Assembly (NCBI GenBank): GCA_030831265.1
Contig: JAURLM010000007.1
Location: 1-11,321 of the forward strand
From: Chloroflexota bacterium
GTDB lineage: Bacteria; Chloroflexota; Dehalococcoidia; Lucifugimonadales; Lucifugimonadaceae
Direction of reading: 5' to 3'
Length of the DNA stretch: 11,321 nucleotides
Under the pieces are notes generated by a model. It did not search any database, had not been told where the DNA came from, and worked only from the letters and a program-made list of their open reading frames with translations. The translations under genes and the position numbers were made by a program. Position 1 is the first letter of the stretch, and each line of letters begins with the position of its first letter. Positions 1 through 7,316 of this stretch are shown here, piece by piece.

Positions 1-144
1 CGTTCATGCAGGAAACTGGCAGTGGAATATTGCTGTAAATCCATCAACTAGAGTGCTTGTGGTGCTGGCACGCACCCCACGCTTAACATTCAGCAGATTA
101 GAATTAGAGGCTCCGGTTGGAAAACCATCGAGACGACTGTACGG
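1..144 (+). promoter_or_regulatory. Region upstream of the his operon, possible promoter
   Basis: No gene is supported here. A TAGAAT hexamer at 99-104 resembles a -10 box, but no convincing -35 box lies at the right distance (TTAACA at 83-88 is only 10 bases away). An imperfect hairpin pairs GGTGC at 61-65 with GCACC at 72-76 and could extend outward with a bulge. No T-run follows it, so it is not a clear terminator. There is no run of His codons of the kind found in a his attenuator leader, and no T-box or riboswitch pattern that I recognise. A promoter is expected here because hisZ is the first gene of its operon, but its exact position is a guess. Confidence 0.25.
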
Positions 145-1536
145 ATGCCATCACTCAGACAGATACGCAGATTGCCCAACATGAACGACGCGTCAACGTC
201 GCAACTTAACGCTGCTCGCAACGCGGCGGAACGGTGCACGTCAGTTCTGGCGTTACGCGGCTATGCGCAGATTGACACACCTCTACTTGAGGAGACAGAA
301 CTCTTTCTTCGAAAGTCAGGTGGGGAGCTTTCCAGCCGCCTTTACGATTTTGTAGAGCCGGGCGGTTTCCGGACAAGTTTGCGCCCTGAATTCACGGCGC
401 CGGTTATCCGGTACGCAATCCAGACGGGTGAAGCCGCATCAGGGATATGTCGCTACCAGTATTTTGGCCCGGTGTTCCGCTACGCAACGCCAGAACACGG
501 AGATGGTCGTAAGACCCGCCAGTTCAACCAGCTCGGTGCAGAACTGATTGGAGTTTCTGCTCCACGCGGTGACGGCGAAGTAATCGCAATGGCGATGGAA
601 GGCTTGCAGGCTCTTGATGGGCGTCGAGTTACTGTTGCTCTAGGTCACGTTGGGCTGTTGCGCCGGTTGCTTCGAAAGTTCCAGTTATCAGAACGAGCCA
701 ACCAGTTCCTTCTGAACAACGTCCAGCGTATTGATAGCGGTGAGGCAGATTCGGTTCGTACAAAGGCACAGCAACTGGGTTTACTTGTTCCCGGTGATAC
801 GACTGTGGCAGATGGTACTGACGCCCGGCAGAACATCGAGGCGGTTCTTGAACGATCTCTCGGACCCCTGGGACAGAACGCAGGCTCACGCACGCGGAAA
901 GAGATCATAGCGAGGCTTGCTCGCAAGCAGACACACGCTGATGATCCGGCGCAATTTGAATCAGCACTGTCCATGTTGCAGGAGTTGGTGACCATTTCTG
1001 GCGACGTTGAAACGGCAATGTCCGACGGTCGAAAACTGGCTGCATCCGGTGGCCTTGATGAGCAGTGCTTTTCTCTGCTGGAGCAGGTCGCTGAATCTGC
1101 TTCGGACGAAGGCGTGGATACGAGCCAGGTGACGGTTCGTTTTGGCCTTGCGCGGGGGGTGGCCTACTACACGGGCATGGTTTTCGATCTCTTGCAGTCA
1201 CCCGACGCCACGGAAACACTTGGCGGTGGTGGGCGATACGATGGGTTGACACGAGCACTTGGGCTTGATGCTGATGTCCCCGCTCTTGGATTCGCCTACA
1301 ACTTCGATGCAGTTGTCGCCAGTTCTGCTGATATGCCAGCAGACACAGGGAATGTAGCTCCGGTGCTTGTGCGACCAACTGATGACAGTGCATGGTCTGC
1401 GGCCATTGACGTAGCCGCTAAGTTACGGGAACAGGGACAGGCTGCGGTTGTCGGCGCAGAGGCAGCCGGGATTAGCTATTCGAAGATTGTTACTGTCAAA
1501 GCTGACGGCTCACGGTTGGAAGGTGGCAGCAAATGA
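145..1536 (+). CDS. hisZ: HisZ, ATP phosphoribosyltransferase regulatory subunit (HisRS-like)
   Basis: This is a class II histidyl-tRNA-synthetase paralogue that in other bacteria pairs with HisG as its regulatory, non-catalytic subunit in the first step of histidine synthesis. The 463-residue protein shows an N-terminal MNDAS stretch (13-17) equivalent to the synthetase G-x-x-D start, motif 1 around 35-52, a motif 2 region at about 76-136 (FRYATPEH...QFNQLGAELIG), the histidine-pocket motif RGVAYYTG (337-344) and GGGRYDGL (361-368). It is not a working synthetase: motif 3 reads GFAYNFDAV (382-390) and lacks the ATP-contacting Arg, and motif 2 has ATP in place of the usual ERP. The C-terminal anticodon-like domain is shrunken (about 405-463). 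Position 145 is preferred over ATG 181 because the family's N-terminal motif would otherwise be cut; no strong ribosome site is visible. Its stop overlaps hisG by 4 bases (ATGA). Confidence 0.88.
   Translation: MPSLRQIRRLPNMNDASTSQLNAARNAAERCTSVLALRGYAQIDTPLLEETELFLRKSGGELSSRLYDFVEPGGFRTSLRPEFTAPVIRYAIQTGEAASGICRYQYFGPVFRYATPEHGDGRKTRQFNQLGAELIGVSAPRGDGEVIAMAMEGLQALDGRRVTVALGHVGLLRRLLRKFQLSERANQFLLNNVQRIDSGEADSVRTKAQQLGLLVPGDTTVADGTDARQNIEAVLERSLGPLGQNAGSRTRKEIIARLARKQTHADDPAQFESALSMLQELVTISGDVETAMSDGRKLAASGGLDEQCFSLLEQVAESASDEGVDTSQVTVRFGLARGVAYYTGMVFDLLQSPDATETLGGGGRYDGLTRALGLDADVPALGFAYNFDAVVASSADMPADTGNVAPVLVRPTDDSAWSAAIDVAAKLREQGQAAVVGAEAAGISYSKIVTVKADGSRLEGGSK
1518..1526 (+). promoter_or_regulatory. 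Ribosome binding site of hisG
   Basis: GGAAGGTGG lies inside the last codons of hisZ, 6 bases before the hisG ATG at 1533. Together with the 4-base ATGA overlap it fixes the hisG start and suggests coupled translation of hisZ and hisG. Confidence 0.6.
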
Positions 1537-2549
1537 GCGCACTCAGACTCGCCATTCCATCATCCGGTGCTCTGTATGACGGAGCGCAGGCATTTCTAAA
1601 ATCATGTGGCCTCGGTGTCAGTCGTGACAACCCGCGACGCTACACGGGAACCATCTCTTCCCTTGCTGGTGTTGAGATACTGTTCCAGCGACAGTCAGAC
1701 ATAACGACTGAGGTTGATGGCGGTAGCGCAGACCTTGGTATCGTAGGACTGGACAGGTTCCTGGAATCACGCCTTGAGAACGGAGATTCCCGTGTGATTG
1801 GGGATGGTGCGGGCTTCGGCGGTTCCCAACTGGTCATCGCAGTTCCCGATTCATGGGCGGACATTACCACGGTCGCTGACCTTGCCGACCTATCACTTGA
1901 GTACCGCGACAAAGGCAAGGACCTGCGCATAGCCACCAAGTACGGTCGGCTCGTGAAGCGTTTTCTTGACGAACGCGGCATCTACTACGCATCGCTGGTT
2001 CCATCATCGGGGAGCATCGAAGCTGCTCCAATCATGGGGTACGCAGATCTGATAGCGGACATCACCGCGTCCGGCGTTACCTTGCGAGAGAACCAGCTCC
2101 GGCCACTTGTAGACGGGGTGGTCATTTCTTCTGAAGCGCAGCTAATCGGCAATGTCCGGTTGCTGGCTGAAGACGAAGGAAAACTATCTCTAACGCGTGA
2201 ACTACTTGAGCGAATCGAGTCTTCCCGACGTTCACAGAGATACCAGCGCATATCGATGAACCTGACTGCGCCGAGCATGGATGACGCCGCAAAACGAGTT
2301 CTGGAACGGCCTGACTTCTCGGGTATCGATGGACCAACGATAGCGAAGGTGTACTCCAGCCGCCCCGGTGACTGGTTCAACATTCAGGTTGTGATACCAC
2401 GCTCAAGCCTTCTTCAAGCGGTGGACTATTTCCGCTCACTTGGTGGTACATCCATCACGGTCACAGAAGCGTCGTACGTGTTCCGCAGCAAATGTGAGTC
2501 ATTTGTTGAACTTGAGAAAGCTGTGGCCGACTACCGGAGCAGGTCGTGA
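1533..2549 (+). CDS. hisG: HisG, ATP phosphoribosyltransferase, long form
   Basis: HisG condenses ATP with PRPP to phosphoribosyl-ATP, the committed and normally feedback-inhibited step of histidine synthesis. The N-terminal catalytic part starts RLAIPSSGALYDG (5-17), has DLGIVGLD (67-74) and RIATKYGRLVKRF (132-144), and carries the full PRPP-binding family signature at about 163-184 (E-x5-G-YADLIAD-ITASGVTL). At 338 residues it is much longer than the roughly 210-residue short form that needs HisZ. Residues about 240-320 form a HisG_C (ACT-like) regulatory domain: MNLTAPSMDDA, GPTIAKVY, then DWFNIQVVIPRSSLLQAVDYF and GGTSITV. The long form usually works without HisZ, so its place directly after hisZ is unusual. 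The TGA stop overlaps the start of hisD. Confidence 0.95.
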   Translation: MSALRLAIPSSGALYDGAQAFLKSCGLGVSRDNPRRYTGTISSLAGVEILFQRQSDITTEVDGGSADLGIVGLDRFLESRLENGDSRVIGDGAGFGGSQLVIAVPDSWADITTVADLADLSLEYRDKGKDLRIATKYGRLVKRFLDERGIYYASLVPSSGSIEAAPIMGYADLIADITASGVTLRENQLRPLVDGVVISSEAQLIGNVRLLAEDEGKLSLTRELLERIESSRRSQRYQRISMNLTAPSMDDAAKRVLERPDFSGIDGPTIAKVYSSRPGDWFNIQVVIPRSSLLQAVDYFRSLGGTSITVTEASYVFRSKCESFVELEKAVADYRSRS

Positions 2550-3874
2550 TGCGCCGTGTGCTTGGTCTGGAAGCGGCGGTGCAGGCAGTTCGAAACGCTC
2601 GCTCGCTTGATAGCAGAGAGATTCTCACTGACGGTAACGGACTGTATCCCAGGCAGCTAACGCCAGACGAGTTTGCGGCGCAAGTTATTTCGGATGTGCG
2701 TAAAGGCGGCGATGCTGCTGTCCGGCGTATAACCAATGCGCTTGATGGCGTAACAGACAACGGTGACTCACCGCTAGAGATACCTCGCCAGCGTGTGGTC
2801 GCTGCGTTGGATCAAATTTCGGCTGCAACTCGCAATGCCCTGGAACTGGCCGTTCGTCGTGTTGAGGCTTTCCAGAAAGCAGCCATGCCAAGAAGTTGGC
2901 GTGACCCATCCGGTGAGTTCGGCGAAGAGGTGCGTCCACTCGGTCGGGCTGGTGTCTACGTCCCCGGTGGCTCAGCTCCCCTGGCTTCCTCGGTTGTGAT
3001 GACGGTTGTGCCTGCCCGCGTTGCAGGCGTTGACGAGATTGTGCTGGCGACTCCCGGACGTGCAGGGCAAGACCCGCACCCGGTTGTGCTTGCCGCTGCG
3101 GCCATTGCAGGAGCAGACAGGGTATTCAGTATTGGAGGAGCACAGGCCATTGCCGCGATGGCTTACGGAACCGAGTCCGTCCCGAGAGTCGATATTGTTT
3201 GCGGTCCAGGCAACGCATTCACTACAGCCGCGAAGAAAGCGGTCTTTGGTGATGTTGGCGTTGATGGTCTCTATGGCCCGACTGAGACGGCAGTGATTGC
3301 TGACCAGTCGGCAGACCCGGTTTTTGCTGCTGCTGACCTGCTCGCACAGGCCGAACATGATGTCGTAGCACTGCCGGTACTGATCACTACGTCAAGCATC
3401 GTAGCTGACAGCATCGAAGCAGAGGTCGCCAGCCAGATTGGCGAACTACCACGAAACAGGATCGCAGCAGCAGCGGTTGAGCGCGGTCTTTCGATCGTGG
3501 TCGATTCTGTTGAAGAGGCGATCATTGTCGCCAATGCCCTGGCCCCTGAACACCTTTGCGTTTCGGTTACAGATGCGGCATCGTATCTGCCGCAAATACG
3601 TTATGCGGGTGGAATCTTCCTTGGCGAATACTCGGCTGAGGTTATGGCTGATTACGTCGCCGGGCCGAGCCACGTCATGCCCACAGGCGGAACTGCTCGT
3701 TTCGCTTCAGCGCTCAGCGTGCGAAACTTTCTGCGGGTCAGCCCGTTCCTCAACCTGTCAGAAAGGGCATTCCTGGAACTGGCGTCAGATGCTGCGGAAC
3801 TGGCACGCGCTGAAGGCCTTGATGGACATGCGGCGGCCGCAGACAGGCGTCGGCGCAAACTGGCCGGCGAGTAG
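2546..3874 (+). CDS. hisD: HisD, histidinol dehydrogenase
   Basis: HisD is the zinc- and NAD-dependent enzyme that oxidises L-histidinol twice to L-histidine, the last two reactions of the pathway. It is 442 residues long, the normal size. The functional residues can be placed by motif: Gln268 and His271 in LAQAEHDVV (zinc ligands), Glu335 and His336 in ALAPEHL (catalytic bases), Asp369 in EVMADYVAGPSHVMPT and His428 in GLDGHAA (zinc ligands). The NAD and substrate region has GRAGVYVPGG (133-142), SIGGAQAIAA (195-204) and CGPGNAF (219-225). The segment after it reads VDGLYGPTETAVIAD where many family members have IDMxAGPSEVLVIAD; this is a variant, not damage. GTG at 2546 gives a 4-base overlap with hisG, and ATG at 2549 is equally possible. 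GGAG at 2536-2539 could serve either. Confidence 0.95.
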   Translation: MMRRVLGLEAAVQAVRNARSLDSREILTDGNGLYPRQLTPDEFAAQVISDVRKGGDAAVRRITNALDGVTDNGDSPLEIPRQRVVAALDQISAATRNALELAVRRVEAFQKAAMPRSWRDPSGEFGEEVRPLGRAGVYVPGGSAPLASSVVMTVVPARVAGVDEIVLATPGRAGQDPHPVVLAAAAIAGADRVFSIGGAQAIAAMAYGTESVPRVDIVCGPGNAFTTAAKKAVFGDVGVDGLYGPTETAVIADQSADPVFAAADLLAQAEHDVVALPVLITTSSIVADSIEAEVASQIGELPRNRIAAAAVERGLSIVVDSVEEAIIVANALAPEHLCVSVTDAASYLPQIRYAGGIFLGEYSAEVMADYVAGPSHVMPTGGTARFASALSVRNFLRVSPFLNLSERAFLELASDAAELARAEGLDGHAAAADRRRRKLAGE

Positions 3875-3892
3875 ACAATTCCGAGACAATCT

Positions 3893-4987
3893 ATGACAGA
3901 CATAACAAAACTCATGCGGCCGCACCTTGTGAAGGTTTCGACGTACCACGGTGTTGATCCCTCCGAGGAGCTAGCGCGCTCTGCCGGCATCAAACCGGAA
4001 GAGGTGGTCCGGCTTAACGCCAACGAGAATCCGTACGGCGCGCCTGGCGAGGTGCTGGACGCGCTTTCAAACCTCAAGATTCACCTGTACCCGGATCCAG
4101 AGCAGAGGAAACTGCGAGCGAAACTTGCTGAATACACGGGTCAGCCGGTAAATCGCGTGATGGCTGGTGCTGGTGGTGATGAGATCATTGACCTATTGCT
4201 GCGACTCTTCACAGAGCCTGGCCAGAAGCTGATCGACTGCGAACCAACTTTTGGCATGTACAGCTTCTGTGCTCGTATTGCCGATGCCCCGGTTGTGATG
4301 GTCCCACGAAAAGATGACTGGTCCATCGACCTTGAGCACGTCCTCGCCGTCATAGACGATCAGACCCGCCTCATCTTCCTGGCATCACCGAACAACCCCA
4401 CCGGTAACCTGCTTTCGGAACGTGAAGCACGCGCACTGCTCGATACGGGACTGATCCTGGCAGTTGATGAAACCTATTACGAGTTCTGTGGCAAGTCCCT
4501 GTCATATCTGTTGGACGAATATGAAAACCTGGTAATCCTGCGTTCATTCAGCAAATGGGCTGGGATAGCTGGTTTACGGGTTGGGTACTGCATCGGTTCA
4601 GAGACGTTGATTCGTCATCTGATGGACATCAAACAGCCTTACAACATCAACATTGCGGCTGAGACAGCCGCTATCGCCGCGCTTGATAATCGTGATGCTG
4701 TCCTCAAGCGCGCTCAGACGCTGGTGGAACAGAGAAAACGGCTTGAGAAGACACTGGATGACCTGGATGGCGTGACCTACTACCCGTCCGAGGGTAATTT
4801 CTTGCTTTGCAGGTTTGCGGGCCGTTCAGCAAAAGATGTCTACGAAGGGCTTGGTCGCCGCGGGATATTCGTGCGGCTGTTCTCTACTGACAGACTTGCG
4901 GACTCATTGCGTATCTCTGCGGGAACGCCTGAACAGACAGACAGGCTGATTTCCGCTATCCGAGACGTAGTTGCCGAAGGCAAATAA
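3893..4987 (+). CDS. hisC: HisC, histidinol-phosphate aminotransferase
   Basis: HisC is a PLP-dependent class I/II (fold type I) aminotransferase that transfers an amino group from glutamate to imidazole-acetol phosphate to give L-histidinol phosphate. Its 364 residues match the family length. Visible motifs are LNANENPYG (41-49), SPNNPTG (165-171, Asn168 contacts PLP), VDETYYEF (191-198, Asp192 pairs with the pyridine nitrogen) and SFSKWAGIAGLRVGY (218-232) with the Schiff-base Lys221. The C-terminal SLRISAGTPEQT carries the usual substrate-carboxylate arginine. The gene starts 18 bases after the hisD stop, with only a weak GAGA-type ribosome site. A close paralogue with another aromatic substrate cannot be ruled out from sequence alone, but the operon context makes HisC very likely. 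Confidence 0.95.
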   Translation: MTDITKLMRPHLVKVSTYHGVDPSEELARSAGIKPEEVVRLNANENPYGAPGEVLDALSNLKIHLYPDPEQRKLRAKLAEYTGQPVNRVMAGAGGDEIIDLLLRLFTEPGQKLIDCEPTFGMYSFCARIADAPVVMVPRKDDWSIDLEHVLAVIDDQTRLIFLASPNNPTGNLLSEREARALLDTGLILAVDETYYEFCGKSLSYLLDEYENLVILRSFSKWAGIAGLRVGYCIGSETLIRHLMDIKQPYNINIAAETAAIAALDNRDAVLKRAQTLVEQRKRLEKTLDDLDGVTYYPSEGNFLLCRFAGRSAKDVYEGLGRRGIFVRLFSTDRLADSLRISAGTPEQTDRLISAIRDVVAEGK

Positions 4988-5110
4988 TCGCCGGGTTTCA
5001 TAGAATCCTGCGGTTACCACGCATCACGTCCACGCCGTACGTCGCGATAACCTGAACCTGTGCAGCCTGCATGAAGACTGTGACTGAGTGTGAGGACCAC
5101 GGAAACGATC
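4988..5110 (+). other. Gap between hisC and hisB
   Basis: This is the longest gap within the his operon. It contains a TAGAAT hexamer at 5001-5006, like that upstream of hisZ, but no -35 partner at a suitable distance. A perfect small inverted repeat, TGCAGCCTGCA, lies at 5061-5071. No RNA gene, terminator with T-run or credible small gene is seen. A weak internal promoter or processing site for hisB is possible but unproven. Confidence 0.25.
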
Positions 5111-5704
5111 ATGGCAAGAACAGCGAAGATAGAACGGAAGACCAATGAGAGTCAGATCTCGCTGGAACTCAATCTCGATGGTACCGGCAAGTCGTCAATA
5201 GAAACACCGGTCGGTTTCCTGAAACACATGCTGGACCAGGTAGCTCGACACGGCTTGATCGACCTGAAGATTTCGGCAAACGGTGACCTTGAAACAGGAA
5301 ATCACCACACCGTGGAAGACACGGCAATCGTGCTCGGTCGCGCCATTCGTGAGGCACTTGGGGACAGGCGCGGAATCGTTCGCATGGCGGATCGTACCGT
5401 CCCGTTGGATGAGGCACTGACCCATGTTGTCGTGGATTTGAGTGGCCGAGGCTACGCTGTCATTGACATGGGATCGACCAATAATATTGGGGAATTTCCC
5501 GCCGACCTTGCGCGTCACTTCTTCGAGGCCATGGCCATCGAGGGAAAATTCAACTTGCACGTTCGAGTGCTGTCCGGGTTGAACGAACACCACGTCATTG
5601 AGTCTGCGTTCAAAGCGTTCGCACGCGCTCTTCGCGCTGCTGCGGAACTTGACCCGCGTAATGCTGACGCTGTTCCTAGCACCAAAGGCACGCTCACCGA
5701 GTAG
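5111..5704 (+). CDS. hisB: HisB, imidazoleglycerol-phosphate dehydratase
   Basis: This manganese-dependent enzyme dehydrates imidazole glycerol phosphate to imidazole acetol phosphate, the substrate of HisC. The 197-residue protein is the single-domain form, without the fused histidinol-phosphatase of enterobacteria. Both metal-binding repeats are present: GNHHTVED (63-70; His65, His66, Glu69) and LNEHHVIESAFKAFARAL (157-174; His160, His161, Glu164), followed by the STKG tail (190-193). Two neighbouring positions differ from most homologues: FLKHML instead of FLDHML (36-41), and TGNHH where IDDHH is usual (62-66). ATG at 5111 is chosen over the in-frame GTG at 5090 because MARTAKIERKT is the typical family start and GGAAA lies just upstream. 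It is the last his gene here; hisH, hisA, hisF and hisI do not follow. Confidence 0.95.
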   Translation: MARTAKIERKTNESQISLELNLDGTGKSSIETPVGFLKHMLDQVARHGLIDLKISANGDLETGNHHTVEDTAIVLGRAIREALGDRRGIVRMADRTVPLDEALTHVVVDLSGRGYAVIDMGSTNNIGEFPADLARHFFEAMAIEGKFNLHVRVLSGLNEHHVIESAFKAFARALRAAAELDPRNADAVPSTKGTLTE

Positions 5705-5710
5705 ATTCGG

Positions 5711-6838
5711 CTACGCGGGCATGTTGTTCAGCGCCCTGTACGGCAAACCCGTCGCCCCGGCCACCGCCTTGTTAACGAGGTCGCCCCGGTAAACATTCAC
5801 TCCCTTGGCCAGTGTGCTGTTTAAGCGCGCTGCTTTCATGATTCCACTGGCTGCGATTGCCATCACATATGGGAATGTTTCATTGGTGAGGGCGAGAGTT
5901 GCCGTGCGCGGGACAGAGCCCGGCATGTTGGCGACACAGTAATGGATAACGTCATCAACGATGAAAACAGGATCCTCATGCGTCGTAGGGTGAGATGTTT
6001 CGACACATCCACCCTGGTCGATCGACACATCCACGATCACTGAACCTGCACCCATTGTCGTGATCATGTCCTGCGTTACGACATGCTTTGCACGCGTTCC
6101 AGCGACATAGACAGCTCCGATCACAAGATCGCTTGTCTCTACCGAAGTGGCGATGTTGTCTGCACTGGCTATCACAGTGGTGAGGCTTCCGGGGTTGTTG
6201 GCGGACATGAACTGCCTAAGTTTTCCTGGGCTGCGGTTCATCAATGTGACAGAAGCACCCATAGCCATCGCAAGGCGTGCAGCGTTCTGGCCTACAACAC
6301 CTGCGCCGATCACGGTCACGTTTGCCGCTGGGATTCCGGGTCCACCTGATAGCAGTATGCCCTTCGTGCCAAATGGATGCCGCAGGTAATCTGCTCCTGC
6401 ATGAACGGCGAGTTTCCCTGCGATTTCGCTCATCGGTGCTAGTAGCGGAAATTCTCCGGAGTCGGTTTCGATAGTCTCGTAGGCAACTGCGGTCACACCT
6501 GCGCTGCACAACCTTTCGGCAAGTCCCGGTATACCGGCGAGGTGCAAGTACGTGAACAGTGTCAGTGATGCACCACGCTGGTCAAGATAACCGAGCTCAA
6601 CCCCAATTGGTTCCTTGACTTTTACGACCAGGTCAGCTGTTTCCCATACCTCATGCGCTGTTTTTACAACCTGGGCACCTGCTGTAGCGTAAGCGTCATC
6701 AGGGAACCCGCTGGCGAGCCCTGCTGATGCCTCGACTACGACATTGTGTCCGGCAACCGTCAGTTGAGCGGCTCCGTCAGGCGTCAGGGCTACCCGGAAT
6801 TCGGCTGTCTTGATTTCCCGGGGAATACCAATGTCCAT
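5711..6838 (-). CDS. ald: Alanine dehydrogenase
   Basis: It interconverts L-alanine and pyruvate plus ammonia with a nicotinamide coenzyme. At 375 residues it matches the family. Visible family features are GIPREIKTAEFRVALTP (4-20) with Arg15, VVKVKEP (71-77) with Lys75 for pyruvate, TYLHLA (96-101) with His99, the Rossmann glycines in VIGAGVVG (176-183), VDVSIDQGGC (269-278) and YCVANMPGSVPRTAT near 312-326. The residue at the end of the second Rossmann strand, normally an Asp that holds the NAD ribose, is Asn201 followed by Arg202 (LMNRSPGKL), which suggests NADP may be accepted. A strong ribosome site, GAGGTGAGG (6841-6849 on this strand), precedes the ATG. The gene lies downstream of purS and ends 6 bases from the hisB stop. 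Its role next to purine genes is unclear. Confidence 0.95.
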   Translation of the reverse strand: MDIGIPREIKTAEFRVALTPDGAAQLTVAGHNVVVEASAGLASGFPDDAYATAGAQVVKTAHEVWETADLVVKVKEPIGVELGYLDQRGASLTLFTYLHLAGIPGLAERLCSAGVTAVAYETIETDSGEFPLLAPMSEIAGKLAVHAGADYLRHPFGTKGILLSGGPGIPAANVTVIGAGVVGQNAARLAMAMGASVTLMNRSPGKLRQFMSANNPGSLTTVIASADNIATSVETSDLVIGAVYVAGTRAKHVVTQDMITTMGAGSVIVDVSIDQGGCVETSHPTTHEDPVFIVDDVIHYCVANMPGSVPRTATLALTNETFPYVMAIAASGIMKAARLNSTLAKGVNVYRGDLVNKAVAGATGLPYRALNNMPA

Positions 6839-6989
6839 TACCTCACCTCATATACCAGGTCAACCGCTTTTCGGAGGAATGCTCTCACCATTGATGTTCG
6901 CATTGTCCGAAGACCGCGGTTCATCGAACCAGTGAGATGGTCATGAAGTCTGTTGGGATGTTGAGGCCGGGGAGAACCTCTGTTCTTAC
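6839..6989 (-). other. Gap between purS and ald
   Basis: This is the longest gap in the window, at 151 bases. It holds the ald ribosome site and a TGGTATATG stretch just upstream of it that resembles an extended -10 box but would leave almost no leader. A short perfect hairpin (GGTTC-ATC-GAACC, 6918-6930 on the + strand) has no T-run, so it is not a convincing terminator. No small gene is supported. Whether ald is read through from purS or has its own promoter cannot be decided from sequence. Confidence 0.3.
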
Positions 6990-7241
6990 CTAGGAAACAG
7001 GATCCAGGTCGAAGTCGAACCGTTCGATCACAGGGTTGGCCAACAACTGTGTACACATGGCCTGAACCTTCTTCTCGGCGGCCGCCCTGTCATACTCGTC
7101 GATTCGCACTTCGAAGTACTTCCCTGCGCGCAGTGAGTCGATCGTGTCGAACCCGAGTCTGCCCAGGGCCTGGGCGATCGTTTTGCCCTGTGGGTCGTTC
7201 ACTGTTGGTTTGAGGCTGACCCTGATTCGAGCTAGAAACAC
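6990..7241 (-). CDS. purS: PurS, small subunit of FGAM synthase
   Basis: PurS is the small structural subunit of the three-part phosphoribosylformylglycinamidine synthase (PurS-PurQ-PurL), which converts FGAR to FGAM and is thought to help pass ammonia from PurQ to PurL. The protein starts VFLARIRVSLKPTVNDPQG and continues GKTIAQALGRLGF, GKYFEVRID and LLANPVIERF, the whole PurS pattern, and is 83 residues long as usual. I start it at GTG 7241, because an AAGGA ribosome site lies 6 bases upstream and the protein then matches the family start exactly. A TTG start at 7310 would add 23 residues with no family counterpart. No purQ or purL follows; the next gene is ald, so the partner subunits must lie elsewhere. 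Confidence 0.92.
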   Translation of the reverse strand: MFLARIRVSLKPTVNDPQGKTIAQALGRLGFDTIDSLRAGKYFEVRIDEYDRAAAEKKVQAMCTQLLANPVIERFDFDLDPVS

Positions 7242-7247
7242 CTTAGT

Positions 7248-7252
7248 TCCTT
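7248..7252 (-). promoter_or_regulatory. Ribosome binding site that sets the purS start
   Basis: AAGGA on the - strand ends 6 bases before the GTG at 7239-7241. It supports the short 83-residue PurS over a longer TTG-started form. Confidence 0.6.
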
Positions 7253-7316
7253 TGTCTATCGTCTCGTCTGTGCGTCCTGCGTGTGTTTGCCAAATTGCGA
7301 ACTGGCTCAAACACAG

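Noticed and set aside
145..1536. First gene as a true histidyl-tRNA synthetase (hisS)
   Set aside because: Motif 3 lacks the ATP-binding Arg, the ERP of motif 2 is lost and the anticodon-like domain is too short. Its place before hisG fits HisZ.
4971..4983. TTGCC-GAA-GGCAA hairpin at the end of hisC as a terminator
   Set aside because: Only 5 base pairs, it lies inside the coding sequence and no T-run follows.
5701..5714. GTAG-ATTCGG-CTAC as a shared bidirectional terminator
   Set aside because: The symmetry comes mainly from two facing TAG stop codons. The stem is 4 base pairs and lacks T-runs on either side.
6918..6930. GGTTC-ATC-GAACC, resembling a tRNA T-arm
   Set aside because: The loop is only 3 bases instead of 7, and no acceptor, D or anticodon arm can be drawn around it.
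6838..7056. Possible 72-codon gene on the - strand between purS and ald
   Set aside because: It overlaps the end of purS, has an odd Arg-rich composition and shows no family resemblance.
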